Positions 7,344 to 14,745 of a stretch of DNA of 34,263 bases are shown piece after piece. The stretch's first letter is position 1. Each line of letters opens with the position of its first letter. Made by a program: the position numbers and the translations under genes. The stretch spans positions 1 to 34,263 of the forward strand of contig JANWXE010000052.1 in assembly GCA_025055385.1 (NCBI GenBank), written 5' to 3'. The DNA comes from Burkholderiaceae bacterium (GTDB taxonomy: Bacteria > Pseudomonadota > Gammaproteobacteria > Burkholderiales > Burkholderiaceae_F). The notes under the pieces are model-generated. The model ran no database searches. It saw nothing but the letters and a program-made list of their open reading frames with translations, and was not told the origin of the DNA.

Positions 7344-7378
7344 GTCGTTTCCGCAATGATCCAGACAGCGAGCAGGAC

Positions 7379-7387
7379 CTTATAGCA
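7379..7387 (-). promoter_or_regulatory. Extended -10 promoter element upstream of the IclR-type gene
   Basis: The minus strand reads TGC-TATAAG (plus 7379-7387), an extended -10 with 5 of 6 consensus bases in the hexamer. No good -35 lies 16-18 bases further up, which is acceptable for extended -10 promoters. It is 36 bases from the start codon. Moderate to low confidence. Confidence 0.4.
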
Positions 7388-7544
7388 TGATGCGAAAGCT
7401 GCGTTGAGGAAACCTCTGCAGATTCGTCATGAGCAGCGCAGAGCGCAAAAGGGGGCACCGCGAGCGCTGAAAAAGACACGGCAAGACATCGTAGCCGAGG
7501 AGCGCGCGAGGACGCGGGGCTGTGCTGTCGAGGTGCGCGGCAGC

Positions 7545-8105
7545 TTATTCAGAGATTCCTGCCGGGTTGTCGGTAACTGGAACGTAACGGAAGCTGCCGG
7601 CGACCTGTTCGGAGCGCACCAGAATGGGTCGGTGACAACGCCAGACGATTGCCTCGGTGCATGGCGCTGCCTGGTCGCCTTTCCATCCGGTTACGTCCCG
7701 CAACAGTGTCACGTGGGGCACGAACGGACGGTTGTCAAACGCGATGTTCATGCACTGTAAAGCCTCGCGCACCGCGCCGGCGCAGCTGATGAGCGGAACG
7801 ATCGGCTCGCCGCCCAGCCATACCACCTGGGCGCCCGCGAAATAGCCGATGCGGTCCAGCACCCATTCAAAAGGTGGGCTGTCAAGCGTCCGTAACTTGC
7901 GTGCGACCTCAACGGCGCTTGCCGGTACCACTGTACCGATGAAGGCTAGGGTTAGGTGCAAACGCTCGGCAGGGACGAGTCGGGCGCGTTCGGCATAGCG
8001 CTGCAGCCGATGGCCTAATAAGAACATCTGGCGCTGCACCGAACGCGGCGGCCACAGCGCAACAAACACCCGCCAGCAAGATTGCGGATTGCGCGCTGTG
8101 TTCAC
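7545..8105 (-). CDS. thpR: RNA 2',3'-cyclic phosphodiesterase (LigT/ThpR, 2H family)
   Basis: This 186-residue member of the 2H phosphoesterase superfamily opens 2',3'-cyclic phosphates on RNA to 2'-phosphates; some members show RNA ligase activity in vitro. Both catalytic HxT motifs are visible: HLT at 50-52 and HVT at 131-133, about 80 residues apart as expected. The RVFVALWPP N-terminus corresponds to the usual RLFVAL(W/F)P start of the family. I chose the GTG at 8105, which overlaps the pyrD stop codon as GTGA. Longer versions reaching 8210 would run into pyrD and precede the conserved N-terminus by more than 40 residues. It is the last gene of the leftward operon with Nudix-aat-bpt-pyrD, and 201 bases with no visible feature except the iclR-side promoter follow it. 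Confidence 0.88.
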   Translation of the reverse strand: MNTARNPQSCWRVFVALWPPRSVQRQMFLLGHRLQRYAERARLVPAERLHLTLAFIGTVVPASAVEVARKLRTLDSPPFEWVLDRIGYFAGAQVVWLGGEPIVPLISCAGAVREALQCMNIAFDNRPFVPHVTLLRDVTGWKGDQAAPCTEAIVWRCHRPILVRSEQVAGSFRYVPVTDNPAGISE

Positions 8106-9169
8106 GCTTGCGACGCGACCTTGGACGTCGCGGTCAAGAGTGCCCGCCTGCATTCGGGCACAAGACCTGGGCCGCGATAAATGAGCCCGGTATACAGCTG
8201 GACGAGGCACGCGCCGGCTGAGCGTTTTTCAACCGCGTGCTCACCAGTCAAAATTCCCCCAACGGCAATGACCGGCAAACGCTCGGGGGCATGCTGGGCG
8301 AGTCGACGCGCTACCTCAGTGGACCGCGCTCTCAACGGACTGCCGGATAGGCCTCCGGGTTCGTCGGCATGCCGCATGCCGGCGACGCCGGCGCGTGCAA
8401 CGGTCGTATTCGTCGCGATTACCGCGTCGATCTCATGCGCAATGAGGCTGTCGGCGATGCGCGGGATGTCCGCGTCGTTAAGATCCGGTGCAATCTTCAC
8501 CACCAAGGGCACCCGCTTCCCGTAGTGGTCGGTTAGCCGCGTTCGCTCATCGCGCAACGCAGCAAGCAAGCTGTCGAGCGCCTGCTGATCTTGTAAAGAG
8601 CGTAGGGCCGCGGTATTCGGCGACGAAATGTTCACGGTCACATAGCCGGGGCGGCGGGTCAAAAGCGGATACAGCCGGCGAAGGCAGAGCCGATAATCTT
8701 CCGCTGCCTCCGACAGCGGCGTCGTTGCATTTTTGCCAATGTTGACACCGATGACGCCGCCGCGAGCGCTGAAGGTTTGGCTGGCCTCGACATTGGCCAC
8801 TAGCACGTCGATACCGGCGCTGTTGAAGCCGAAACGGTTAATGAGGGCCTGCGCTTGGGGCAAGCGGAACAGGCGCGGTTTCGGATTGCCGGGCTGTGGC
8901 CGTGGCGTGACGGTCCCTACCTCAATGAATCCGAAACCAAGCTCGGCCAGCGCGTCGATGAACGCGCCGTCCTTATCCAGCCCCGCCGCCAAGCCAACCG
9001 GGTTCGGAAAGCGCAAACCCATGCAGGTGACCGGATCGTCGACGAGCTGCGGCCGTAACAGGCGCGTCATTCCGGTGCGATAGGCAAAGCTAAGTTGGCG
9101 CAACGCGACTGTATGCGCAAACTCTGGCTCGAGGCTGAACAGAATGGAGCGCGCGATGCGATACCACAT
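8102..9169 (-). CDS. pyrD: Dihydroorotate dehydrogenase, class 2 (quinone-dependent)
   Basis: This 355-residue FMN enzyme oxidises dihydroorotate to orotate in pyrimidine synthesis and passes electrons to membrane quinones. The class 2 assignment rests on the N-terminal amphipathic region (MWYRIARSILFSLEPEFAH) and on the catalytic-base motif NISSPNT at 180-186 with Ser rather than Cys. Other family motifs are NPVGLAAGLDKDG, VEVGT-like FIEVGTVTPRPQPGNPKPRLFRL and the FMN phosphate site LVQLYTGLIYRGPGL near the end. The conserved FGFNN reads FGFNS here, a mild change. The ATG at 9169 gives the expected N-terminus; the open frame upstream runs into bpt and is not used. It sits between bpt and thpR in a leftward operon. 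Confidence 0.95.
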   Translation of the reverse strand: MWYRIARSILFSLEPEFAHTVALRQLSFAYRTGMTRLLRPQLVDDPVTCMGLRFPNPVGLAAGLDKDGAFIDALAELGFGFIEVGTVTPRPQPGNPKPRLFRLPQAQALINRFGFNSAGIDVLVANVEASQTFSARGGVIGVNIGKNATTPLSEAAEDYRLCLRRLYPLLTRRPGYVTVNISSPNTAALRSLQDQQALDSLLAALRDERTRLTDHYGKRVPLVVKIAPDLNDADIPRIADSLIAHEIDAVIATNTTVARAGVAGMRHADEPGGLSGSPLRARSTEVARRLAQHAPERLPVIAVGGILTGEHAVEKRSAGACLVQLYTGLIYRGPGLVPECRRALLTATSKVASQA

Positions 9170-9207
9170 CGGATGCTGGACCAGCCTTCGCTCCGATAGG
9201 TGGTGGC

Positions 9208-9948
9208 TTAGTCTTGCCGCTCCCAGCGGCCAGCGCGCAAAAACTCGGTGGGCCGAAAGCGCGCCTTGTAAGCCATTTTGGGGCTGTCTGCGATCCAGTA
9301 TCCGAGATAAAGATAGGGCAGGCGTAGGCGCCGACACTGCTCGATTTGCCACAACACGTTGTAGGTCCCAAAACTTGCGCGCGGCACGTCTGGATCGAAA
9401 AATGTGTAGACGGAAGATAATCCGTCATTTAGCACATCGATAATCGAGACCATGCGCAACGCGCCGGGCATCTCCCCGTCGTCGGGCTCGCGGAATTCGA
9501 CCAGCCGGGTGTTGACCTTGCTCTGCAACAAAAACTGCGCGTACTGCTCGCGACTGTCATTGTCCATGCCACCGCCGGCATGCCGCGCCGCCTGGTAGCG
9601 CAGATAAAGCTCATAGTGCTCAAGTTCAAAGGCCAGTGCGACGACGCGCGCGATCAGCCGCTGGTGCTGCCGCCACGCGCGCCGCTGGCTGCGATTGGGA
9701 CGAAAAGCCTCCACGGGCACGCGAACCGGAATGCAGGCCTGGCAGCCATCGCAGTAGGGGCGATAGGTAAAGATGCCGCTGCGGCGGAAGCCGGCACGCA
9801 CCAACTCACTGTAGACGTCGGCGTTGATCAGGTGCGCAGGCGTGGCGACCTGCGAACGTGCTAGCCGACCCTCCAGATAACTGCATGGGTAGGGCGCGGT
9901 CGCATAGAACTGCAACGCCGAAAAAGGCAGTTCTTTAAGGTTTGCCAC
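9208..9948 (-). CDS. bpt: Aspartate/glutamate leucyltransferase Bpt (bacterial N-degron pathway)
   Basis: This 246-residue aminoacyl-tRNA-protein transferase adds leucine from Leu-tRNA to proteins with N-terminal Asp or Glu, marking them for ClpS/ClpAP. The N-terminal region has [14 protein letters not shown]. It is followed by the Cys cluster [16 protein letters not shown] near residues 62-78 and the C-terminal GNAT-like part with [21 protein letters not shown] and LYLGYWI. The GTG at 9948 begins the protein three codons before the conserved [13 protein letters not shown] stretch and two bases after the aat stop. A longer start at 9999 would overlap aat by 49 bases and add no conserved residues. 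The aat-bpt pair is the usual arrangement for this pathway in betaproteobacteria. Confidence 0.93.
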   Translation of the reverse strand: MANLKELPFSALQFYATAPYPCSYLEGRLARSQVATPAHLINADVYSELVRAGFRRSGIFTYRPYCDGCQACIPVRVPVEAFRPNRSQRRAWRQHQRLIARVVALAFELEHYELYLRYQAARHAGGGMDNDSREQYAQFLLQSKVNTRLVEFREPDDGEMPGALRMVSIIDVLNDGLSSVYTFFDPDVPRASFGTYNVLWQIEQCRRLRLPYLYLGYWIADSPKMAYKARFRPTEFLRAGRWERQD

Positions 9949-9950
9949 GC

Positions 9951-10673
9951 TTAGTAATCTGCTAGCAAGTCGTTGCGCCTGCCCGCGTATTGGCTCCACG
10001 GCAACGGTGCGCGCTTCACCTCGCGCAACACGATCTCGCAGAACGTGTCTCGCGGTATCTCGCGCGCGCCGAGCGACGCAAGATGCGCGGTTTTTTGCTG
10101 GCAGTCTATCACGTAGGCATCCTCACGCCGCAGCAAGGCGACCAACGCGGCCAGCGCGATTTTCGATGCGTCGCGGATACGGCTGAACATCGATTCACCG
10201 TAGAACATCCGCCCCAGGCTTACTCCATATAAGCCGCCTACGATCGAATTGGCTTGCCATACCTCGACCGAGTGCGCCAAGCCTAGCCGGTGCAAATCGC
10301 TGTAGGCCTGCACCATGCGCTCCGTGATCCAAGTGCCTGCACCATCGCGGCGTGGCTGTGCGCAGGCCCGCATTACCGCCTCAAACGCGGTATCGATGCG
10401 AAGCTCCAGCGCCCCTTCCTTGCGGACCTTACGGATCGTTTTCCGCAACGACTGTCTGGGCTCGAACTCAACTACAAAAAGAACCATGCGTGGATCGGGG
10501 GACCACCACAACACGGGGTCTGGTTCGCTGTACCAAGGAAAGATGCCGCGCTCGTAGGCGGCGATCAAGCGCGCGACACTGAGGTCCGCAGAGGCAGCAA
10601 GCAGCCCATTAGGCTCGGTAAGTGCGGCGTTAACCGGCGGAAACGGATCGCGCGGTGCCAACCACGGAATCAT
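9951..10673 (-). CDS. aat: Leucyl/phenylalanyl-tRNA-protein transferase
   Basis: This 240-residue enzyme transfers Leu or Phe from tRNA to N-terminal Arg or Lys of proteins, creating primary destabilising residues for ClpS recognition. Family motifs include [36 protein letters not shown] and [26 protein letters not shown] follows in the middle and [20 protein letters not shown] near the end. Length and order are normal. The ATG at 10673 overlaps the stop of the Nudix gene by one base; a GTG one codon earlier is also possible. It is cotranscribed with bpt, whose start lies two bases beyond the stop. Confidence 0.95.
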   Translation of the reverse strand: MIPWLAPRDPFPPVNAALTEPNGLLAASADLSVARLIAAYERGIFPWYSEPDPVLWWSPDPRMVLFVVEFEPRQSLRKTIRKVRKEGALELRIDTAFEAVMRACAQPRRDGAGTWITERMVQAYSDLHRLGLAHSVEVWQANSIVGGLYGVSLGRMFYGESMFSRIRDASKIALAALVALLRREDAYVIDCQQKTAHLASLGAREIPRDTFCEIVLREVKRAPLPWSQYAGRRNDLLADY

Positions 10674-11221
10674 CACCGCTCGCCGCTGGTCGCCGGCAAA
10701 ATTTCACGAGTGTGGATACCGAATCTTCCGGCTCGCAGATCAGCGAAGTACAGCTGCAGCGTTGTGGCCACTGTGCGGAACGCCAATTCCTCCCATGGGA
10801 TCTCGGGTTCGCGAAAAAGGCGCGCCTCGAGGCTTTCGGCGCCAGGGGCGAAATTAAGATCGAGCAGCTCGGCTAGAAAAAAAATGTGCACTTGCTCAAC
10901 GTGGGGGACGTCAAGCATCGTAAAAAGCGGCCCTAGTCGTACACGCGCACCCGCTTCCTCGAGTGTTTCGCGTTGTGCGCCTTGCGCTGTGCTTTCGCCA
11001 ATTTCCATGAAGCCGGCCGGCAGTGTCCATTTGCCATAACGCGGCTCAATGGCACGTCGGCACAGTAGCACTTGATCCCGCCATACGGGGATCGTGCCGA
11101 CAACCGGCCGCGGGTTCACGTAATGCACGTGCCCGCAACGCCCGCAGCAGTCGCGCGTTCGAGTATCTCCGGCCGGAATCCGGCGCTCAATTGGGCCGCC
11201 GCACAGCGGGCAAAAACGCAT
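10673..11221 (-). CDS. Zinc-ribbon Nudix hydrolase (NADH pyrophosphatase-like)
   Basis: This 182-residue protein has an N-terminal zinc ribbon made of CPLCGGP and [10 protein letters not shown], then a Nudix domain. The Nudix box is complete: G-x5-E (GFMEIGE), then REtLEEAG, carrying the metal-binding glutamates. Enzymes of this form hydrolyse nucleoside diphosphate derivatives such as NADH, ADP-ribose or FAD. Length is shorter than NudC and closer to the small zinc-ribbon Nudix group, so the substrate is uncertain. The start ATG at 11221 gives the usual MRFCPLCG beginning; a GTG at 11233 is in frame. It is the first gene of the leftward operon with aat, bpt, pyrD and thpR. Its promoter should lie in the 81 bases shared with the divergent tRNA gene. 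Confidence 0.9.
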   Translation of the reverse strand: MRFCPLCGGPIERRIPAGDTRTRDCCGRCGHVHYVNPRPVVGTIPVWRDQVLLCRRAIEPRYGKWTLPAGFMEIGESTAQGAQRETLEEAGARVRLGPLFTMLDVPHVEQVHIFFLAELLDLNFAPGAESLEARLFREPEIPWEELAFRTVATTLQLYFADLRAGRFGIHTREILPATSGER

Positions 11222-11261
11222 TTGAGATGGCACGCCTGCAGTCTAGCGCTCAGCTGCATTT

Positions 11262-11290
11262 TTGCGTCGGAGCTCGTTGCTCGGTAAACT
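11262..11290 (+). promoter_or_regulatory. Possible promoter of the tRNA-fMet gene
   Basis: TTGCGT (11262-11267) and TAAACT (11285-11290) are 17 bases apart and end 12 bases before the mature tRNA 5' end. They match consensus in 3 and 4 of 6 positions. Location is right, quality is modest. Confidence 0.4.
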
Positions 11291-11302
11291 ACGCATGGCG
11301 GA

Positions 11303-11379
11303 CGCGGGGTGGAGCAGTCTGGCAGCTCGTCGGGCTCATAACCCGAAGGTCGAAGGTTCAAATCCTTCCCCCGCAACCA
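11303..11379 (+). tRNA. Initiator tRNA-fMet (anticodon CAT)
   Basis: This is a 77-nt tRNA with encoded CCA. It starts CGCGGGGTGGAGCAG, so position 1 is an unpaired C facing A72, a hallmark of bacterial initiator tRNAs. The anticodon stem carries the three consecutive G:C pairs (CGGG/CCCG) around the CTCATAA loop. The T arm reads GGTTCAAATCC. These features separate it from elongator Met and from Ile2 tRNAs. It lies between the leftward Nudix operon and the exopolysaccharide operon and is transcribed towards the latter. A possible terminator follows at 11410. Confidence 0.97.
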
Positions 11380-11409
11380 CCTCTCCCCTTATCCCGCCCT
11401 AAACAGCAA

Positions 11410-11451
11410 ATCGTGGGCGCGGCCACAACTGAGCCCGCGATCGCTTCTTTA
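11410..11451 (+). terminator. Possible terminator after the tRNA gene
   Basis: A 9-bp stem with one G:T wobble (11410-11418 with 11433-11441) closes a 14-base loop and is followed by CGCTTCTTTA. The U-tract is imperfect. Position 30 bases after the tRNA fits tRNA termination before the exopolysaccharide promoter. Confidence 0.45.
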
Positions 11452-11502
11452 TACGCTCGCACATTGTCCGACCGTCCGAACGGGATTCCCTTAAACCCGG
11501 GG

Positions 11503-11531
11503 TTGGCAACGATTTAACCCTAAGGTAGGAT
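11503..11531 (+). promoter_or_regulatory. Likely promoter of the exopolysaccharide operon
   Basis: TTGGCA (11503-11508, 5 of 6 matches) and TAGGAT (11526-11531, 4 of 6) are 17 bases apart. Transcription would begin near 11538 and give a leader of about 83 bases. Directly downstream is a 7-bp perfect inverted repeat, ATCCTGG/CCAGGAT (11546-11552 with 11570-11576). The -10 itself shares the AGGAT core, so a regulator could bind here. No sigma-54 -24/-12 pair with correct GG/GC spacing was found. Confidence 0.5.
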
Positions 11532-11600
11532 CCCAAAAATTAGGTATCCTGGCGACGGGGCGTCCTTTTCCAGGATGTGAAATTTTCGTCCGGTCTTCGG

Positions 11601-11623
11601 CTCCTGCAAGGAGGAGTGCCTTG
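11601..11623 (+). promoter_or_regulatory. Ribosome binding site that fixes a TTG start, inside a small hairpin
   Basis: AAGGAGGAG (11608-11616) lies four bases before TTG at 11621 and decides this unusual start codon for the export gene. CTCCT (11601-11605) can pair with AGGAG (11609-11613) across a 3-base loop and would hide most of the binding site. A rare start codon combined with a masked site suggests limited or regulated translation of the first gene. Confidence 0.6.
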
Positions 11624-12241
11624 TTTCTCGTTCGCTTTGGCCGCAGTTGCAACTTTTTTATCGTCTTGAGTTGTTGTGCGCTGCTGTCGGGCTGCGCAAA
11701 CCACATCCCGCCGGCGCCCGTTTCTGCTGCAACGCCGCAGTATCGATACTTAATCGGGCCGCTGGATACGCTGAACATCATTGTTTGGCGCAATCCGGAG
11801 CTGTCCATCACTGTTCCGGTGCGGCCTGACGGACGGATTTCAACGCCGTTAGTGGAAGACCTCATGGCCCTTGGGCGCAGTCCCTCGGAGCTAGCACGGG
11901 ACATTGAAAAAGCGCTTAGCAAGTTCATCCGGGATCCGGTCGTCACCGTTCTGGTGACCGGGTTCCAGGGGCCATACAGCGAGCAAATCCGCATCATCGG
12001 CGAAGCGGTCCGTCCGCAGGCCATTGCGTATCGGCAAAACATGACGCTGCTGGATGTCATGATTCAGGTTGGCGGCCTAACCGATTTTGCCGATGGCAAC
12101 TCGGCCCTGCTGGTGCGCGGAGCCGAGCAGGGCAGGCAATACCGCATCCGTCTGCACGATCTGATCAAGCGCGGTGACATCTCGGCCAACGTGGATGTCA
12201 AGCCGGGCGACGTCATCATCATTCCGCAAAGCTGGTTCTGA
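11621..12241 (+). CDS. XrtA-system polysaccharide export lipoprotein (Wza/GumB type)
   Basis: This 206-residue outer-membrane polysaccharide export protein has a lipoprotein signal with lipobox LLSGC and the lipidated Cys at residue 25. The poly-export domain spans about 42-120: YLIGPLDTLNIIVWRNPELS, then VRPDGRISTPLVEDLMALG. An SLBB-like domain covers about 125-200, ending in PGDVIIIPQSWF. It is shorter than Wza of E. coli and corresponds to the compact export protein (TIGR03027 type) that opens XrtA loci. It would form the outer-membrane exit channel together with the chain-length protein. The start is TTG, set by a strong AAGGAGGAG. It is first in a rightward operon that runs to the end of the window. 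Confidence 0.92.
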   Translation: MFLVRFGRSCNFFIVLSCCALLSGCANHIPPAPVSAATPQYRYLIGPLDTLNIIVWRNPELSITVPVRPDGRISTPLVEDLMALGRSPSELARDIEKALSKFIRDPVVTVLVTGFQGPYSEQIRIIGEAVRPQAIAYRQNMTLLDVMIQVGGLTDFADGNSALLVRGAEQGRQYRIRLHDLIKRGDISANVDVKPGDVIIIPQSWF

Positions 12242-12258
12242 GGCCCCTGGCCGGCGCC

Positions 12259-13812
12259 ATGGAAGCGTTGCTGCGGCAGTTCATTTCGGTTGTGCGCGGC
12301 ATCTGGCGGCGGCGTTGGATTGGGTTGGCCGCCGCCTGGGTCGTTGCGCTGGTGGGCATGGCGGCCTTGATGCGCTTGCCGGACCGATTCGAGGCAACGG
12401 CGCGTGTCTACGTGGATACGCAGTCGGTCTTGAAACCCTTGATGGATGGGCTTGCCGTGCAACCGGACATCAATCAGCAGGTCGCCATGCTGGCGCGCAC
12501 GTTGATTACGCGGCCAAATATCGAGCGGCTGATCCGAGAGGCAGACCTCACCATCCTTGTCAACAGCGACAAGGAGCGAGAACGCCTCATTGACCGCCTG
12601 CTGCGGGACATCCGGCTTACCGGCAGCGGTACCGAAAACCTCTACATCCTTAGCTATCGAGATGTCGACCAGCAGCGTGCGCAACGGGTCGTCCAAGCAT
12701 TGACGGCAATGTTTGTCGAGACCGGCCTCAGCGGCAAGCGGCGCGATGCGGAGGCGGCGCGGCGCTTCATTGACGACCAGATCAAGCAGTATGAAAAAAA
12801 GCTAGAGGAAGCTGAGACCCGTCTCAAGGAATTCAAACTACGCAACCTGCCGTATACGACCGGCGGCGGGCAAGATTACTTTGCCCGGCTAACGGCTGCC
12901 AATGAAGAGTTAGCGAAAGCGAAACTGGAGCTGCGCGCGGCAGAGCAATCCCGCGAGGCACTGAAGCGTGGGCTAGGCGACGAGGAAGCGTTGTTGATTC
13001 CGGAGCCCACCGCAGGGGCATTGTTTTCTGTTCCCGAATTGGATGCTCGTATTGATGCTTTACGGAAGCAGATGGACGAGCTGTTGCGCCGTTTCACCGA
13101 CGAGCATCCAGACGTGGTGTCGACCCGCCGACTGATCGCGCAGCTTGAAGAGCAGAAAAACCGCGAGATCGAGGCGCGCAAACGAGCGGCCGATGCCAAA
13201 AAATCGACGGCGGCGCCCACCAACCCCGTTTTCCAGCGGATCAAGATCGCGCTGGCCGAAGCCGACGCGACGGTGGCTGCACTGCGTGGTCGCGTCGCTG
13301 AGCTGCAGAGCCGCGTCGACCAGCTGCGTAACGCCGCGGGGCGAGTGCCGCAGATCGAAGCAGAGCTAGCGCAGTTGAATCGCGACTACGACGTGCTGCG
13401 TAAGAACTACGAAACACTCGTGGCGCGGCGCGAAGCGGCGCTTATCTCCGAAGATGTCGATGCGACAGCGCAGATGGCGGAGTTTCGCATCATTGATCCG
13501 CCGCGCGTGTCGCCTAAGCCGGTCTTTCCGAATCGAGGCGCCCTTGCGCCGCTGGTGTTGTTGGCCGCGCTGGCCGGCGGCGTGGTGGTCAGCTTTATCG
13601 TGTCGCAGATTTTCCCGACGGTGCAGACCGCGAGCGCCCTGCGCGCGATCACCGGCCGTCCTTTGCTCGGCAGCATCTCGTTGCGGTTGGATGCGGCCGC
13701 GCTGGTGCGCCGACGTCTTGATCGCATCGCATTCGGCTCGGCGCTGTCCTTGCTTGTCCTAAGCGTGGGCGCATGGACGGTGTGGCTGAACTTGTCGGTG
13801 GGTCGAGCTTAG
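12259..13812 (+). CDS. XrtA-system polysaccharide chain-length determinant (Wzz/GumC type)
   Basis: This 517-residue inner-membrane co-polymerase of the TIGR03007 type sets polymer length and bridges the periplasm to the export lipoprotein. A first membrane helix lies at about 18-37 and is followed by the Wzz domain (FEATARVYVDTQSVLKPLMDG). Long coiled coils cover about 170-255 and 285-395. The Pro-containing segment IIDPPRVSPKPVFPNRG precedes the second membrane helix, at about 430-452. A further hydrophobic stretch near the C-terminus (residues about 490-510) is seen in this subfamily. No kinase domain is fused; the kinase is the next gene. The stop codon TAG overlaps the ribosome binding site of that gene, indicating coupling. 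Confidence 0.93.
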   Translation: MEALLRQFISVVRGIWRRRWIGLAAAWVVALVGMAALMRLPDRFEATARVYVDTQSVLKPLMDGLAVQPDINQQVAMLARTLITRPNIERLIREADLTILVNSDKERERLIDRLLRDIRLTGSGTENLYILSYRDVDQQRAQRVVQALTAMFVETGLSGKRRDAEAARRFIDDQIKQYEKKLEEAETRLKEFKLRNLPYTTGGGQDYFARLTAANEELAKAKLELRAAEQSREALKRGLGDEEALLIPEPTAGALFSVPELDARIDALRKQMDELLRRFTDEHPDVVSTRRLIAQLEEQKNREIEARKRAADAKKSTAAPTNPVFQRIKIALAEADATVAALRGRVAELQSRVDQLRNAAGRVPQIEAELAQLNRDYDVLRKNYETLVARREAALISEDVDATAQMAEFRIIDPPRVSPKPVFPNRGALAPLVLLAALAGGVVVSFIVSQIFPTVQTASALRAITGRPLLGSISLRLDAAALVRRRLDRIAFGSALSLLVLSVGAWTVWLNLSVGRA

Positions 13813-13821
13813 GAGGCGGCC

Positions 13822-14745
13822 GTGAGCATCATCGAACAGGCTGCCAAACGTCTTGAGCAGTTGCGGCAGGCGGGCATTGAGATCCCCCTACCGCGGTCGA
13901 CAAGCTCGACGGCTCCGACGGTTGTGGCCGCAGCGACGCCGATCAGCGCGCAGGCAACTGGCGCGCCGCCCGGCCCTGCGCCCGCATCTCTGCCTAGACG
14001 CTCGCGCGTGGTGCACATCGATTTGGCGCGGCTTGCCGTGCAGGGCTATGTGACACCCGATGCCCCGCGCACCCAGCTCGCCAATGAGTTCCGCGTCATT
14101 AAACGGCCGCTGCTGTCGAATGCCAATGGCGGCGGCGCGGCACCCGTGCGGCGGGCTAACCTCGTCATGATAACAAGCGCTCTAGCGGGCGAAGGCAAGA
14201 CCTTTACCGCAGTCAACCTAGCGCTGAGCATCGCCATGGAGATGGATCATACGGTCTTGCTGGTCGATGCGGATGTTGCGCGGCCCTCCATTCCGGAGCG
14301 CCTGGGAATCGAGAAGAACGGCAAAGGATTGCTGGACCTGCTGACTGACGAGTCGCTTGAACTTGCCGATGTACTCTTGCGGACCAATGTCGAGAAGCTA
14401 GCAATCTTGCCGGCGGGTCGCTTGCATGACCGCGCCACCGAGCTGCTGGCTAGCGACGCCATGCATCGGCTGCTTGAGGACTTGGCCAGCCGCTATAGCG
14501 ACCGCATCGTCATCTTTGATGCCCCGCCGCTGCTGGCCTCCACGGAATCGCGAGTGCTTGCCACACGGATGGGGCAGGTGGTCGTCGTCGTCGAGGCCGA
14601 TAACACGCCGCAGTCGGCTGTCATCCAAGCGATGGCTACGCTTGAAGCTTGCCCGGTGGTGATGACCGTGCTGAACAAGGTACCGCGGGGCACGATTGGC
14701 TCATACTATGGCGCCTACGGATACCAGGCTGATACAGCGGCCTAA
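13822..14745 (+). CDS. XrtA-associated BY-type tyrosine kinase (CpsD/CapB-like)
   Basis: This 307-residue cytoplasmic P-loop tyrosine autokinase works with the chain-length protein to control polymerisation and export. Walker A is the variant SALAGEGKT at 119-127, Walker A' is LLVDADV at 146-152, and Walker B is IVIFDAPP with Asp233. The C-terminus has a small Tyr cluster (YYGAYGY), the usual autophosphorylation site. The first 110 residues are an Ala/Pro-rich linker that starts with a helix (EQAAKRLEQLRQAGIEIP), as in the TIGR03018 group. The GTG start at 13822 follows AGGAGG (13811-13816), which overlaps the stop of the previous gene. The 3' end overlaps the start of the barrel gene by 38 bases. 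Confidence 0.92.
   Translation: MSIIEQAAKRLEQLRQAGIEIPLPRSTSSTAPTVVAAATPISAQATGAPPGPAPASLPRRSRVVHIDLARLAVQGYVTPDAPRTQLANEFRVIKRPLLSNANGGGAAPVRRANLVMITSALAGEGKTFTAVNLALSIAMEMDHTVLLVDADVARPSIPERLGIEKNGKGLLDLLTDESLELADVLLRTNVEKLAILPAGRLHDRATELLASDAMHRLLEDLASRYSDRIVIFDAPPLLASTESRVLATRMGQVVVVVEADNTPQSAVIQAMATLEACPVVMTVLNKVPRGTIGSYYGAYGYQADTAA

Noticed and set aside
11501-11520. Possible sigma-54 promoter (TTGGCA...) before the exopolysaccharide operon
   Set aside because: The GC dinucleotide of the -12 element is not at the required distance; a sigma-70 pair using the same TTGGCA fits better.
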